Source of the DNA: Rhodococcus oryzae
GTDB taxonomy: Bacteria; Actinomycetota; Actinomycetes; Mycobacteriales; Mycobacteriaceae
Reading direction: 5' to 3'
NCBI RefSeq assembly: GCF_005049235.1
Contig: NZ_SUMD01000012.1
Span: 93,187-157,186 of the forward strand
DNA: 64,000 nt
The notes beneath the pieces were generated by a model, which searched no databases, was not told the origin of the DNA, and worked only from the letters and a program-made list of their open reading frames with translations. Both the position numbers and the translations under genes were made by a program. This document shows, in pieces, positions 56,541-64,000 of this stretch. The first letter of the stretch is position 1. The number at the start of each line of letters is the position of its first letter.

Positions 56541-57779
56541 TCACCGGCCGAAGGTGTCGAAGCACTCCAGCGCCAGCTCCAGCGGCAGACGGTTCGTCGC
56601 CAGGTCCCGGCCGAGGACCTCTTCGACCCGCTGGATCCGATATCGAACGGTGTTCTTGTGCACGCCCAGCCGCCGCGCCGCGGCCTCGTGGTTCCCCCAG
56701 CAGGACAGGACGGCGCGGACGGTGTCACGCAGGCGTTCGGAGGCGGCGTCGTCGCCCAACATGCCCCGCAGCTCACGTTCGACGAGGGCGGACCGGGCAG
56801 CAGGATCCTGCGACACCAGGGACACGACCTCGACGTCGCGGTAGCGGGTGAACGTGCGGCGTTGCCTACCGTTCTCGGCGATCGACCGGGCGGCCTGCGC
56901 CTCGCGGTGACTGCTCCGGAACCCGTCGATCCCGGAGCCAGGGCCACCGATCGCGATCCGGACTCCCGCCGGGACCAGCGCAGAATGCTGCGGATCGGTA
57001 CCGAGCAGATCCCCGCCGACCATCCAGGCCCACAGCCCCCTGGCGCCGGACGGCACGCAGAGCAGGTCGGTGACGGACACCGCCCTTGCCAGCCGCAGGA
57101 CGGTCGGCTCCAGGTCGGCGACGGGGTCGAATCCAGGCGCGGCGTCCTCCGCCCACACGATCAGGGCGGAATGCGACCGGTGCAGCGGGTACGCCATCCG
57201 AGCGGACGCCTGAGCGATGTCGACGGTGGTGCCGTCCAGGATCTCCCGGACGGTGCCGATGCGCTGCGAGAACGCACCTCGCAGCAGGCTCTCCCGCTCG
57301 CGGGTGTACGTCGTGTTGAGCTCCTCGAGCATCGTGTTCATCAACTCACTGGTCTGCTCCCACATCATCGTCATCAGCGCCACCGCGAAGTCGCTCGGCA
57401 GATCCTGCTGGGCGACGAACTCGGTGGCGAACCCGAGCACGGCGCGATGGCAAGCGTGGTCGAACTGGGACAGCACCCGGAGTTCGAGGCCACGGCGGGC
57501 GATGGTCCGAGCGAGCGCGTGGCACTCACCGGAGACGATCAGCGTCGCGCGGGCTCCGTCGACCGGGATCTCCGCGCCGAGGAATACCCGGAACTGGCTC
57601 CGGATCGCGACCTTGAGGTCGCGCTGCAGCTCCGCATCCGCCGCGAGCTCGGGAACGTCCGCGCAGATCGACGAATCGAGCCGGTCGATGAACCCCTCGA
57701 AATCGGCGCGACTGAATGTCGAGCTCACGTACTCCCGCATCCATCGCGCTGCGGACCCCGGACTGATAGTCGACCCCAT
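56541..57779 (-). CDS. PucR/CdaR-type transcriptional regulator
   Basis: A 412-residue regulator. An N-terminal helical sensor region of about 200 residues, a GGDEF-like fold segment (LVVWAED onward) and the C-terminal PucR helix-turn-helix (VRAVLSCWGNHEAAARRLGVHKNTVRYRIQRVEEVLGRDL) are seen. Start chosen at 57779 because two palindromes lie just upstream of it. It precedes the P450-bioA genes on the same strand, so it could regulate P450 transcription. Ligand unknown. Confidence 0.88.
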   Translation of the reverse strand: MGSTISPGSAARWMREYVSSTFSRADFEGFIDRLDSSICADVPELAADAELQRDLKVAIRSQFRVFLGAEIPVDGARATLIVSGECHALARTIARRGLELRVLSQFDHACHRAVLGFATEFVAQQDLPSDFAVALMTMMWEQTSELMNTMLEELNTTYTRERESLLRGAFSQRIGTVREILDGTTVDIAQASARMAYPLHRSHSALIVWAEDAAPGFDPVADLEPTVLRLARAVSVTDLLCVPSGARGLWAWMVGGDLLGTDPQHSALVPAGVRIAIGGPGSGIDGFRSSHREAQAARSIAENGRQRRTFTRYRDVEVVSLVSQDPAARSALVERELRGMLGDDAASERLRDTVRAVLSCWGNHEAAARRLGVHKNTVRYRIQRVEEVLGRDLATNRLPLELALECFDTFGR

Positions 57780-57785
57780 GAGCAC

Positions 57786-57867
57786 ATTGTGTGCAGATCG
57801 CACAATCCCCCGACGTCGTATGGCATGAATGTCCAAACAGGCACGGATGAATTGTGCGAATCGCACA
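57786..57867. promoter_or_regulatory. Two related palindromes upstream of the PucR-type gene
   Basis: A site with ATTGTG/CACAAT arms spans 57786-57806. A second, with perfect arms TGTGCGA and TCGCACA and a central A, spans 57853-57867. Shared TGTG/CACA ends and proximity to the pucR start suggest autoregulatory operators; they also precede glgX (80 bp on). Confidence 0.6.
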
Positions 57868-57946
57868 TATCGATCGAGGGCGGCCCGTTGCCGCGGGACC
57901 GCGACGTCGACAGGAGGGCTCCCCCGACGCGGGCTAGGGTCGAGTC

Positions 57947-60052
57947 ATGGCACACACGGAGAGCCCGGCCATCGCGGTGTGGCCGGGCAGCGCCTATCCG
58001 CTCGGCGCGACCTACGACGGCGCGGGGACCAACTTCTCGCTGTTCTCCGAGGTTGCCGACGCGGTCGAACTCTGCCTGATCGGCAAGGATGGCACCGAGA
58101 CCCGGGTTCCGCTCGAGGAGGTCGACGGCTTCGTCTGGCACGCCTACCTGCCCGCGATCGCACCCGGACAGCGCTACGGCTTTCGCGTCCACGGCCCGCA
58201 CGATCCCGACGCCGGGCAGCGCTGCGACCCGAGCAAGTTGCTGCTGGACCCGTACGGCAAGGCGTTCGACGGCGGATTCGATGCCGATCCCGCGGTCCAC
58301 ACGTTCGGCTCGGACTCGCTGGGACACACCATGACCACCGTGGTGATCAACCCGTTCTTCGACTGGGCGTCCGATCGTGCGCCCCGTCGGCCGTATCACG
58401 ACACGCTGATCTACGAGGCGCACGTCAAGGGGATGACGGCCACCCATCCCGCTGTGCCGGAGGAGCTCCGGGGCACCTACGCAGGCCTCGCGCATCCCGC
58501 GATCATCGACCACCTGCGCGGCCTCGGGGTCACCGCGATCGAGTTGATGCCCGTGCACCAGTTCATGCACGACCAGACCCTGATCGACCTCGGACTGCGT
58601 AACTACTGGGGCTACAACACCTTCGGATTCCTGGCCCCGCACGCCGACTACGCCGCATCCACCAAGGCGGGCGGTGCGGTCACCGAGTTCAAGGCGATGG
58701 TGCGGGCGTTCCACGAGGCGGGCATCGAGGTGATCCTGGACGTGGTCTACAACCACACCGCCGAGGGCAACCACCTGGGCCCGACGATCAACTTCCGCGG
58801 CATCGACAACGCCGCGTACTACCGGCTGGTCGAGGGCGACCTCGCGCACTACATGGACTACACGGGCACCGGGAACAGCCTCAACGCCCGGCACCCGCAC
58901 ACCCTGCAGCTGATCATGGATTCGCTGCGGTACTGGGTGACCGAGATGCACGTGGACGGATTCCGCTTCGACCTGGCGTCCACCCTCGCCCGGGAACTGC
59001 ACGACGTGGACCGGCTGTCCGCGTTCTTCGACCTGGTGCAGCAGGACCCGATCGTCAGTCAGGTCAAGCTGATCGCCGAGCCATGGGACGTCGGAGAGGG
59101 CGGCTACCAGGTGGGCAACTTCCCTGGACTGTGGACCGAGTGGAACGGCAAGTACCGCGACACCGTCCGCGACTACTGGCGGGGCGAACCGTCGACCCTC
59201 GGCGAGTTCGCCTCCCGGCTGACCGGCTCGTCGGACCTGTACGAGGCCACCGGGCGCAGGCCGAGTGCCAGCATCAACTTCGTCACCGCGCACGACGGCT
59301 TCACCCTCGCGGACCTGGTGTCCTACAACGAGAAGCACAACCAGGCGAACGGCGAGGACAACAAGGACGGCGAGAGCCACAACCGATCCTGGAACTGCGG
59401 GGTGGAGGGCCCGACAGACGACCCCGAGATCCTCTCGTTGCGGGCCCGCCAGCAGCGCAACCTGCTGGCCACCCTGATGCTCAGCCAGGGCACCCCGATG
59501 CTCGCGCACGGCGACGAGATGGGCCGGACCCAACGCGGCAACAACAATGTGTACTGCCAGGATTCACCGCTCGCCTGGATGGACTGGTCACTGGCCGAGA
59601 CGAACGCGGACCTGGTCGAGTTCACCCGCAACGTGATCGCGCTGCGGGCCGCGCATCCGGTATTCCGCCGCAGGCGGTTCCTCGAGGGCGGCCCGATCCG
59701 GTCCGGCGAGCAGATCCGCGACATCGCCTGGCTGACACCGGCGGGCGAGGAGATGACCGCGGAGGACTGGGGTAGCGGCTTCGGCCGCTCGCTCGCGGTG
59801 TACCTCGACGGCGAGGGCATCCAGGAGCCCGATCAACGCGGCAGGCGCGTGGTCGACGACTCGTTCCTGTTGTGTTTCAACGCCCATGACGAGGCGCTCG
59901 AGTTCACCGTCCCCGACGACGGCGGCGGCGCGCACTGGGCGGTCGCGCTCGACACCGCCACCGGCACCGGGCTCGTGGACGCGGTGGTCGGCGGCGGCGG
60001 GACGACGAAGGTGGCGCCGCGATCGGTGGTCGTGCTGCGCTCGGTTCCGTGA
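57947..60052 (+). CDS. glgX: Glycogen debranching enzyme (GlgX/TreX type)
   Basis: A 701-residue GH13 isoamylase-type enzyme. It has an N-terminal CBM48-like domain ([26 protein letters not shown]) and the catalytic barrel (motifs [13 protein letters not shown], nucleophile Asp in DGFRFDLAS, acid Glu in [26 protein letters not shown]). It trims branches from alpha-glucan for TreY. Overlaps treY by 4 bp. In M. tuberculosis the order is treZ-treY-treX in one operon. Confidence 0.95.
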   Translation: MAHTESPAIAVWPGSAYPLGATYDGAGTNFSLFSEVADAVELCLIGKDGTETRVPLEEVDGFVWHAYLPAIAPGQRYGFRVHGPHDPDAGQRCDPSKLLLDPYGKAFDGGFDADPAVHTFGSDSLGHTMTTVVINPFFDWASDRAPRRPYHDTLIYEAHVKGMTATHPAVPEELRGTYAGLAHPAIIDHLRGLGVTAIELMPVHQFMHDQTLIDLGLRNYWGYNTFGFLAPHADYAASTKAGGAVTEFKAMVRAFHEAGIEVILDVVYNHTAEGNHLGPTINFRGIDNAAYYRLVEGDLAHYMDYTGTGNSLNARHPHTLQLIMDSLRYWVTEMHVDGFRFDLASTLARELHDVDRLSAFFDLVQQDPIVSQVKLIAEPWDVGEGGYQVGNFPGLWTEWNGKYRDTVRDYWRGEPSTLGEFASRLTGSSDLYEATGRRPSASINFVTAHDGFTLADLVSYNEKHNQANGEDNKDGESHNRSWNCGVEGPTDDPEILSLRARQQRNLLATLMLSQGTPMLAHGDEMGRTQRGNNNVYCQDSPLAWMDWSLAETNADLVEFTRNVIALRAAHPVFRRRRFLEGGPIRSGEQIRDIAWLTPAGEEMTAEDWGSGFGRSLAVYLDGEGIQEPDQRGRRVVDDSFLLCFNAHDEALEFTVPDDGGGAHWAVALDTATGTGLVDAVVGGGGTTKVAPRSVVVLRSVP

Positions 60053-62364
60053 CCGTGCCCGCGATCACCGGGACCTACCGGCTGCAGCTGCGCGGGGACG
60101 CGTTCACCCTCGACGACGCCAGGCGGTTGGCGGACTACCTCGACGATCTCGGCGTCTCCCACCTGTACCTGTCCCCCGTCCTGACCGCGGCCGCGGGGTC
60201 GACCCACGGCTACGACGTGATCGACCCGACGTCGGTGTCACCCGCGCTCGGGGGCCGGAAATCCCTGGTGGCGTTGGCGTCCGAGCTGCGCGGCCGGGGC
60301 ATGGGGCTGGTCGTGGACCTGGTGCCCAACCACGTCGGGGTGGCCGACCCGAGGCAGAACCGCTGGTGGAGGGACGTGCAGACGCACGGAGCCCGCTCCG
60401 CGTACGCGTCGTTCTTCGACATCGACTGGGCACAGGGACGATTCGCGGTGCCGGTGCTCGGCGACGACGAACCACTCACGGTCGACCGCACCGGCCCGGA
60501 GCCGATGCTCGCCTATTACGACCACCGCTTCCCGATCGCGCCGGGAACCGATGGCGCCGACGCGGCGACGGTGCACTCGCGGCAGGCGTACGAGCTGGTC
60601 GACTGGCGCAGCGGCCGTGTCGGCTACCGGCGGTTCTTCACCGTCAACGAGCTGGCCGCGTTACGCCAGGAGGACCCGGCGGTGTTCGAGGCGAGCCACC
60701 GCGAGCTCCGGACCTGGGTGTCGGACGGACTCGTCGACGGGGTCCGGATCGATCACCCCGACGGGCTCACGGACCCGGCCGGCTACCTGCGCCGGCTGCG
60801 GGAGCTGCTCGGTGCGGACCGGTGGCTGGTGATCGAGAAGATCCTGGCCCCAGGCGAACCCCTCGACCTCGCGCTCCCGGTGGACGGCACCACCGGCTAC
60901 GACGCGCTCGGCGAGCTGACCGAGGTGTTCCTCGACCAGTCGGGCGAACGGGAGCTGACGGACCTGCACCTGCAGTGCACCGGCGACCGCGGCGACGCCG
61001 AATCGCTGCGGCGGTCCGAGCACGAACTCAAGCGCGCGGTGCTGCGCGGCGCCCTGGCCCCGGAGGTCCGCCGCGTGGTCGGCGCGGTGCGGCGCGACTC
61101 CGGCACCGACATCGGCCCGGAGGCCCTGACCTCGACTGTGGTGGAGACCCTCGCGCTGGTCCCCTTCTACCGCACCGACTACGGCCCGACGTCCGGCGCG
61201 CTCGGCGATGCGATCGGCGTTGTGTCCGAGGAGCATCCGGAGCTCGCCGGGGCGTTGTCGGCGCTGTCCGCAGCGGTTCGGGCGGAGGGCGAGGCGGCGG
61301 CGCGGCTGCAGCAGGTGTGCGGCGCGGCGATGGCCAAGGCCGTCGAGGATCGCCTGTTCTACCGGACCGCGCGGTTGATCTCGCTGCAGGAGGTGGGCGG
61401 CGACCCGGGCAAGTTCGGGGTGACGGTCGCGCAGTTCCACCTCGCGCAGGCCCGGCGGGCGCGGGACTGGCCGGCCGCGATGACGACCCTCTCCACCCAC
61501 GACACCAAGCGCGGCGAGGACGTGCGGGCCCGGATCGGCGTGCTGTCGCAGGCGGCGGGACTGTGGTCCCGTTCGGTGCGCGCCTGGGAGGAACTCGCGC
61601 CGAGCCCGGACCCCGCCACCGGGCTGTTCCTGTGGCAGTCGATGTTCGGGGTGTGGCCGGTCGTCGGTGGCCCGGACGAGACGGTGCGTGAGCGACTGCA
61701 CGCGTACGCGACGAAGGCCGTGCGGGAATCCGGCATCCGGACGTCATGGGAGCGCGTGGACGCGGCCTTCGAGTCGCGGGTGCACGCGTGGATCGACGAG
61801 GTGATCGACGGCCCGGTTGCGGCGTCGATGTCGGATCTGGTCCGAACCCTCGCGCCCCACGGTCGGGTCGACTCCCTCGGGCAGAAGCTGCTGCAGTTGG
61901 CCGGGCCGGGCATCCCGGACGTGTATCAGGGCACCGAATTGTGGGAGGACTCGCTGGTCGACCCGGACAACAGGCGGCCGGTGGACTTCGGCGTGCGGCG
62001 GCGGCTGGCGGCCGACCTGCGTCCGGTGTCGGCCGTCGATGCTGTCGCGAAACTGACGGTGACCCGGGCGGCGCTGCGCCTGCGGCGCGAACGCCCGTCG
62101 AGCTTCGTCGGTGGCGCCTACGCACCGGTGACCGCCGACGGTGCGGCGTCCGCCCATCTGGTCGGGTTCCTTCGCGGCGAGGACGTGATCGCGATGGCCA
62201 CCCGGCACAGCCTCGCGCTGTCCCAGCGGGGGTGGCGCGGAACCTCAGTTGCGCTGCCGCCCGGCACCTGGACCGACCGGCTGAACGGGCACGTGTTCAC
62301 CGGCACGGTTCCCCTCGAAGAGCTGCTCGACCAACTGCCGGTCACACTGCTCGCCCGCGGCTGA
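60049..62364 (+). CDS. treY: Maltooligosyltrehalose synthase
   Basis: A 771-residue GH13 enzyme that converts the reducing end of maltooligosaccharides into a trehalosyl unit. [40 protein letters not shown] at the start; [34 protein letters not shown], and [17 protein letters not shown] show the TreY-specific pattern. GTG start overlaps glgX by 4 bp. The usual partner TreZ is not present immediately downstream. Confidence 0.95.
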   Translation: MTVPAITGTYRLQLRGDAFTLDDARRLADYLDDLGVSHLYLSPVLTAAAGSTHGYDVIDPTSVSPALGGRKSLVALASELRGRGMGLVVDLVPNHVGVADPRQNRWWRDVQTHGARSAYASFFDIDWAQGRFAVPVLGDDEPLTVDRTGPEPMLAYYDHRFPIAPGTDGADAATVHSRQAYELVDWRSGRVGYRRFFTVNELAALRQEDPAVFEASHRELRTWVSDGLVDGVRIDHPDGLTDPAGYLRRLRELLGADRWLVIEKILAPGEPLDLALPVDGTTGYDALGELTEVFLDQSGERELTDLHLQCTGDRGDAESLRRSEHELKRAVLRGALAPEVRRVVGAVRRDSGTDIGPEALTSTVVETLALVPFYRTDYGPTSGALGDAIGVVSEEHPELAGALSALSAAVRAEGEAAARLQQVCGAAMAKAVEDRLFYRTARLISLQEVGGDPGKFGVTVAQFHLAQARRARDWPAAMTTLSTHDTKRGEDVRARIGVLSQAAGLWSRSVRAWEELAPSPDPATGLFLWQSMFGVWPVVGGPDETVRERLHAYATKAVRESGIRTSWERVDAAFESRVHAWIDEVIDGPVAASMSDLVRTLAPHGRVDSLGQKLLQLAGPGIPDVYQGTELWEDSLVDPDNRRPVDFGVRRRLAADLRPVSAVDAVAKLTVTRAALRLRRERPSSFVGGAYAPVTADGAASAHLVGFLRGEDVIAMATRHSLALSQRGWRGTSVALPPGTWTDRLNGHVFTGTVPLEELLDQLPVTLLARG

Positions 62365-62429
62365 CCAGCGCTCCGTCCACTGACCGGGACGATTCGGCAC
62401 ACGATGACAGAATTTCGCCTAACGTGATC

Positions 62430-62443
62430 TGTAACACGTTCAC
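62430..62443. promoter_or_regulatory. TetR-type (KstR-like) half-site motif before the SDR
   Basis: TGTAACACGTTCAC contains the AACnnGTT core of KstR-class operators and fits the 14-bp consensus except at the last position. It lies 25 bp before the SDR start. Binding not established. Confidence 0.4.
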
Positions 62444-62467
62444 ACCGCACGCGGGAGGCTCACAGCA

Positions 62468-63277
62468 ATGGCGAATCGGTTCGAGGGCAAGGTCGCATTC
62501 ATCACCGGCGCAGCGCGCGGTCAGGGCCGGGCGGAGGCGGTCAAGTTCGCGCAGGGCGGCGCCGACATCATCGCGCTCGACGCGTGCATCGACTTCGACT
62601 CGACGCCCTACGCGGGCGCCACCGAGGAGGACCTCGCAGAGACCGTCCGCCTGGTCGAGGAGCAGGGCCGCAAGATCGTCGCCACCAAGGCCGACGTGCG
62701 TGACTTCGCCGCCGTCACCGCCGCGCTCGATGCCGGGGTCGAGGCCTTCGGCCGCCTGGACTACGTGGTCGCCAATGCCGGCATCTGTTCGGCGGCACTG
62801 TCCTGGGAGATCACCCCGGAGCAGTGGCAGGAGACCATCGACGTCAACCTGACCGGCGTCTTCTTCACCTGCAAGGCCGCCATCCCGAAGCTGATCGAGC
62901 AGGGCGAAGGCGGGTCCATCGTCGTCACCAGCTCGGTCTCGAGCCTCAAGGGCGCGCCGTTCTTCGGCCACTACGTCGCCAGCAAGGCCGGCATCGCCGG
63001 ACTGACCCGGACCATGGCCAACGAGCTGGGCATGCACAGGATCCGCGTCAACAGCGTGCACCCCTACGGTGTCGCCACCGGCATGGTCATGTCCGACGTG
63101 CTCCCGCTCATGGAGCGCTTCGCCGAGACGCTCGCCCCCGCCTTCATCCCGTCGCTGCCCGACGGATTCAGCCAGCCCGAGGACGTGGCGAACGTCGTCG
63201 CCTTCCTCTGCTCCGACGAGGCGCACCACATCACCGGCATCAACATGCCTATCGACCTGGGCAACGCCGCACGCTGA
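62468..63277 (+). CDS. Mycofactocin-coupled SDR-family oxidoreductase
   Basis: A 269-residue short-chain dehydrogenase. It has the NAD-binding TGAARGQGRAEAVKFAQGG, NAGICSA, catalytic Ser/Tyr/Lys in TSSVSSLKG...HYVASKAGI, and the long insertion FDSTPYAGATEEDLAETVRLVEEQGRKIVATKADVRD typical of mycofactocin-coupled (carveol-dehydrogenase-like) SDRs. These keep NAD tightly bound and use mycofactocin as electron acceptor. GGGAGG lies 9 nt before ATG. The mycofactocin genes are not in this window. Confidence 0.93.
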   Translation: MANRFEGKVAFITGAARGQGRAEAVKFAQGGADIIALDACIDFDSTPYAGATEEDLAETVRLVEEQGRKIVATKADVRDFAAVTAALDAGVEAFGRLDYVVANAGICSAALSWEITPEQWQETIDVNLTGVFFTCKAAIPKLIEQGEGGSIVVTSSVSSLKGAPFFGHYVASKAGIAGLTRTMANELGMHRIRVNSVHPYGVATGMVMSDVLPLMERFAETLAPAFIPSLPDGFSQPEDVANVVAFLCSDEAHHITGINMPIDLGNAAR

Positions 63278-63290
63278 CCCGAGCCACTCC

Positions 63291-63330
63291 GACGAACCGC
63301 CGACCGGGTGATCCCGGTCGGCGGTTCGTC
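63291..63330 (+). terminator. Strong hairpin terminator after the SDR
   Basis: A perfect 18-bp stem (63291-63308 with 63313-63330) and a TGAT loop, followed by ATTTG. It lies 13 bp after the SDR stop. Confidence 0.9.
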
Positions 63331-63364
63331 ATTTGCGACGTGATCCAGCGATAGGCTGCCTGCC

Positions 63365-63787
63365 TGCGAATTCGGCTATTTCGGTTACGTTCTCGGCCGC
63401 CCGGCCCCGATCGAGCTGCCGTGGGACCTACCCGGTGCCCGAGAGAATGCCGACCTATGGGCCACGCCCGATGAATCGACGGGCTTCATCGTGGACGGCC
63501 TCTACCGACGATCCTGGGAGCATGCCGGGCAGACCTTCGAGGCGCTCGACCTGGACTCGCCGGGCTCCGTGCCAGGATGGCCCGAACCGCACGTCACCCT
63601 GCACCAGATCCTGGTGCACATGAACATCGAAACTGCCCGGCACGCCGGGCATGCCGACATCGTCCGGGAGACGATCGACGGCGCCGCAGGCATGACCGAG
63701 GACAACGACAACCTGCCCCACGGAACCGCCGAACTCCGTCGCGCCCACTTCGAGCGAGTCCAGGCCGCCGCCGACACATTCCGCTGA
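63365..63787 (+). pseudogene. 5'-truncated DUF664 (DinB-like) gene
   Basis: The open frame from 63344 (after an in-frame TGA at 63341) reads CEFGYFGYVLGRPAPIELPW, WATPDESTGFIVDGLYRRSWEH and TLHQILVHMNIETARHAGHAD, the middle and end of a DUF664 (DinB-fold metalloenzyme) protein. The first 60 or so residues, with the first helix and a metal His, are missing, and no ATG exists before the only downstream GTG (63491). That GTG would give 98 residues lacking the early helices. The break sits 35 bp after the SDR terminator hairpin, suggesting a recombination join. Confidence 0.8.
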
Positions 63788-63825
63788 GCCGAACGCCTGT
63801 CTTGTGTCGGACCCCCGGAATACGA

Positions 63826-63841
63826 TCGAATGTATGTTCGA
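63826..63841. promoter_or_regulatory. LexA-like box over the DUF222 start
   Basis: TCGAATGTATGTTCGA matches the actinobacterial LexA consensus TCGAACnnnnGTTCGA except for one base. TACGAT (63821-63826) fits a -10 placed 7 nt before ATG 63834, suggesting a leaderless SOS-controlled transcript. Confidence 0.75.
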
Positions 63842-64000
63842 GAACGGTGGCGTCGGCGGGGTGAGGTCCGGTATCGAGGCGGAGGTCGCCTCGTTGCTGG
63901 CCGACGTCGCTGCTCTCGACGAGGTTGCCTGGTCGTGTCGGGCGGAGAATCGGTTGGCGGCGCGGAAGGTGTTGGCGGCGGGCCGGTTCTGGGAGTCGTG
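63834..64000 (+). CDS. DUF222/13E12-repeat family protein (5' part)
   Basis: Only 55 or so residues are in the window (MFENGGVGGVRSGIEAEVAS, then WSCRAENRLAARKVLAAGRFWES), the typical start of DUF222 proteins that usually end in an HNH nuclease domain. M. tuberculosis REP13E12 genes have a similar start with an SOS box overlapping. Downstream sequence is needed to see the HNH motif. Confidence 0.75.
   Translation, partial: MFENGGVGGVRSGIEAEVASLLADVAALDEVAWSCRAENRLAARKVLAAGRFWES

Noticed and set aside
57725..59533. A 602-codon minus-strand frame opposite glgX
   Set aside because: It is the antisense of the glgX barrel and overlaps the pucR promoter; no protein-like pattern.

Overview
The window is high-GC actinobacterial DNA of the mycolic-acid-bearing Mycobacteriales. 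Rhodococcus or Nocardia fits best. Four MspA-type outer-membrane porin genes point to a mycolate envelope. The core gene order (trpE, bcpB, the his operon, nadABC, the NrtR regulator, DUF2567, bsaP, bioB, bioA/F/D, the treX/treY pair) follows the Mycobacterium tuberculosis Rv1562-Rv1609 segment, but with large insertions. MspA porins, which M. tuberculosis lacks, together with the accessory content argue against a tuberculosis-complex genome. No tRNA, rRNA, CRISPR array or intact insertion sequence was seen.

Layout. 1-2127: 5' part of trpE, an orphan Imm52-type immunity gene and the peroxiredoxin bcpB. 2134-19610: an accessory block between bcpB and the his operon. It holds a LigB-type dioxygenase with a MarR regulator, a tautomerase with a 24-bp triplication at its stop, a Cys-rich mini-protein, a SigZ-like sigma factor, a 30-residue ORF, a DrrAB-type exporter, two DUF202 proteins, a DUF1214-MFS-TetR module, an inverted duplication of an MspA porin pair (the second copy preceded by a Zur-like box) and a UPF0182 protein. 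19613-27687: a tightly overlapping his operon (D-C-B-small membrane protein-MFS-H-membrane protein-A-impA-F-I). 27845-36437: an uncharacterised protein, an Lnt homologue lacking the usual Cys, an HSL esterase, an NfeD/slipin pair, a thioesterase, a secreted GH1 enzyme, SRPBCC, LysE and VOC proteins. 36506-40802: nadA-nadB-nadC divergent from an NrtR-type regulator, with a perfect palindrome between them. 40799-43371: bioB-bsaP-DUF2567 divergent from a BioQ-type TetR. 43408-46626: DUF808 protein, secreted lipase and an HSL-type hydrolase. 46671-50527: an Rv0247c-Rv0250c-like succinate dehydrogenase operon with a CRP/GlxR-type site. 50666-57779: two CYP125-like P450s bracketing bioA-bioF-bioD, then a PucR-type regulator. 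57947-62364: glgX-treY. 62468-64000: a mycofactocin-coupled SDR, a 5'-truncated DUF664 pseudogene, and the start of a DUF222/13E12 gene under a LexA-like box.

How it fits together. The window combines cofactor and amino-acid synthesis (His, NAD, biotin, Trp) with envelope and transport functions and alpha-glucan/trehalose metabolism. Regulation is visible in the DNA. BioQ-type palindromes precede both bioQ/bioB and bioF. An NrtR-type palindrome overlaps the nrtR start, and a LexA-like box overlaps the DUF222 start. Several of these promoters look leaderless. The most novel leads are the duplicated porin pair with a Zur-like box on one copy, the P450-bioA-bioF-bioD arrangement, the Cys-rich mini-protein with SigZ-like sigma block, and the Cys-to-Ser Lnt.
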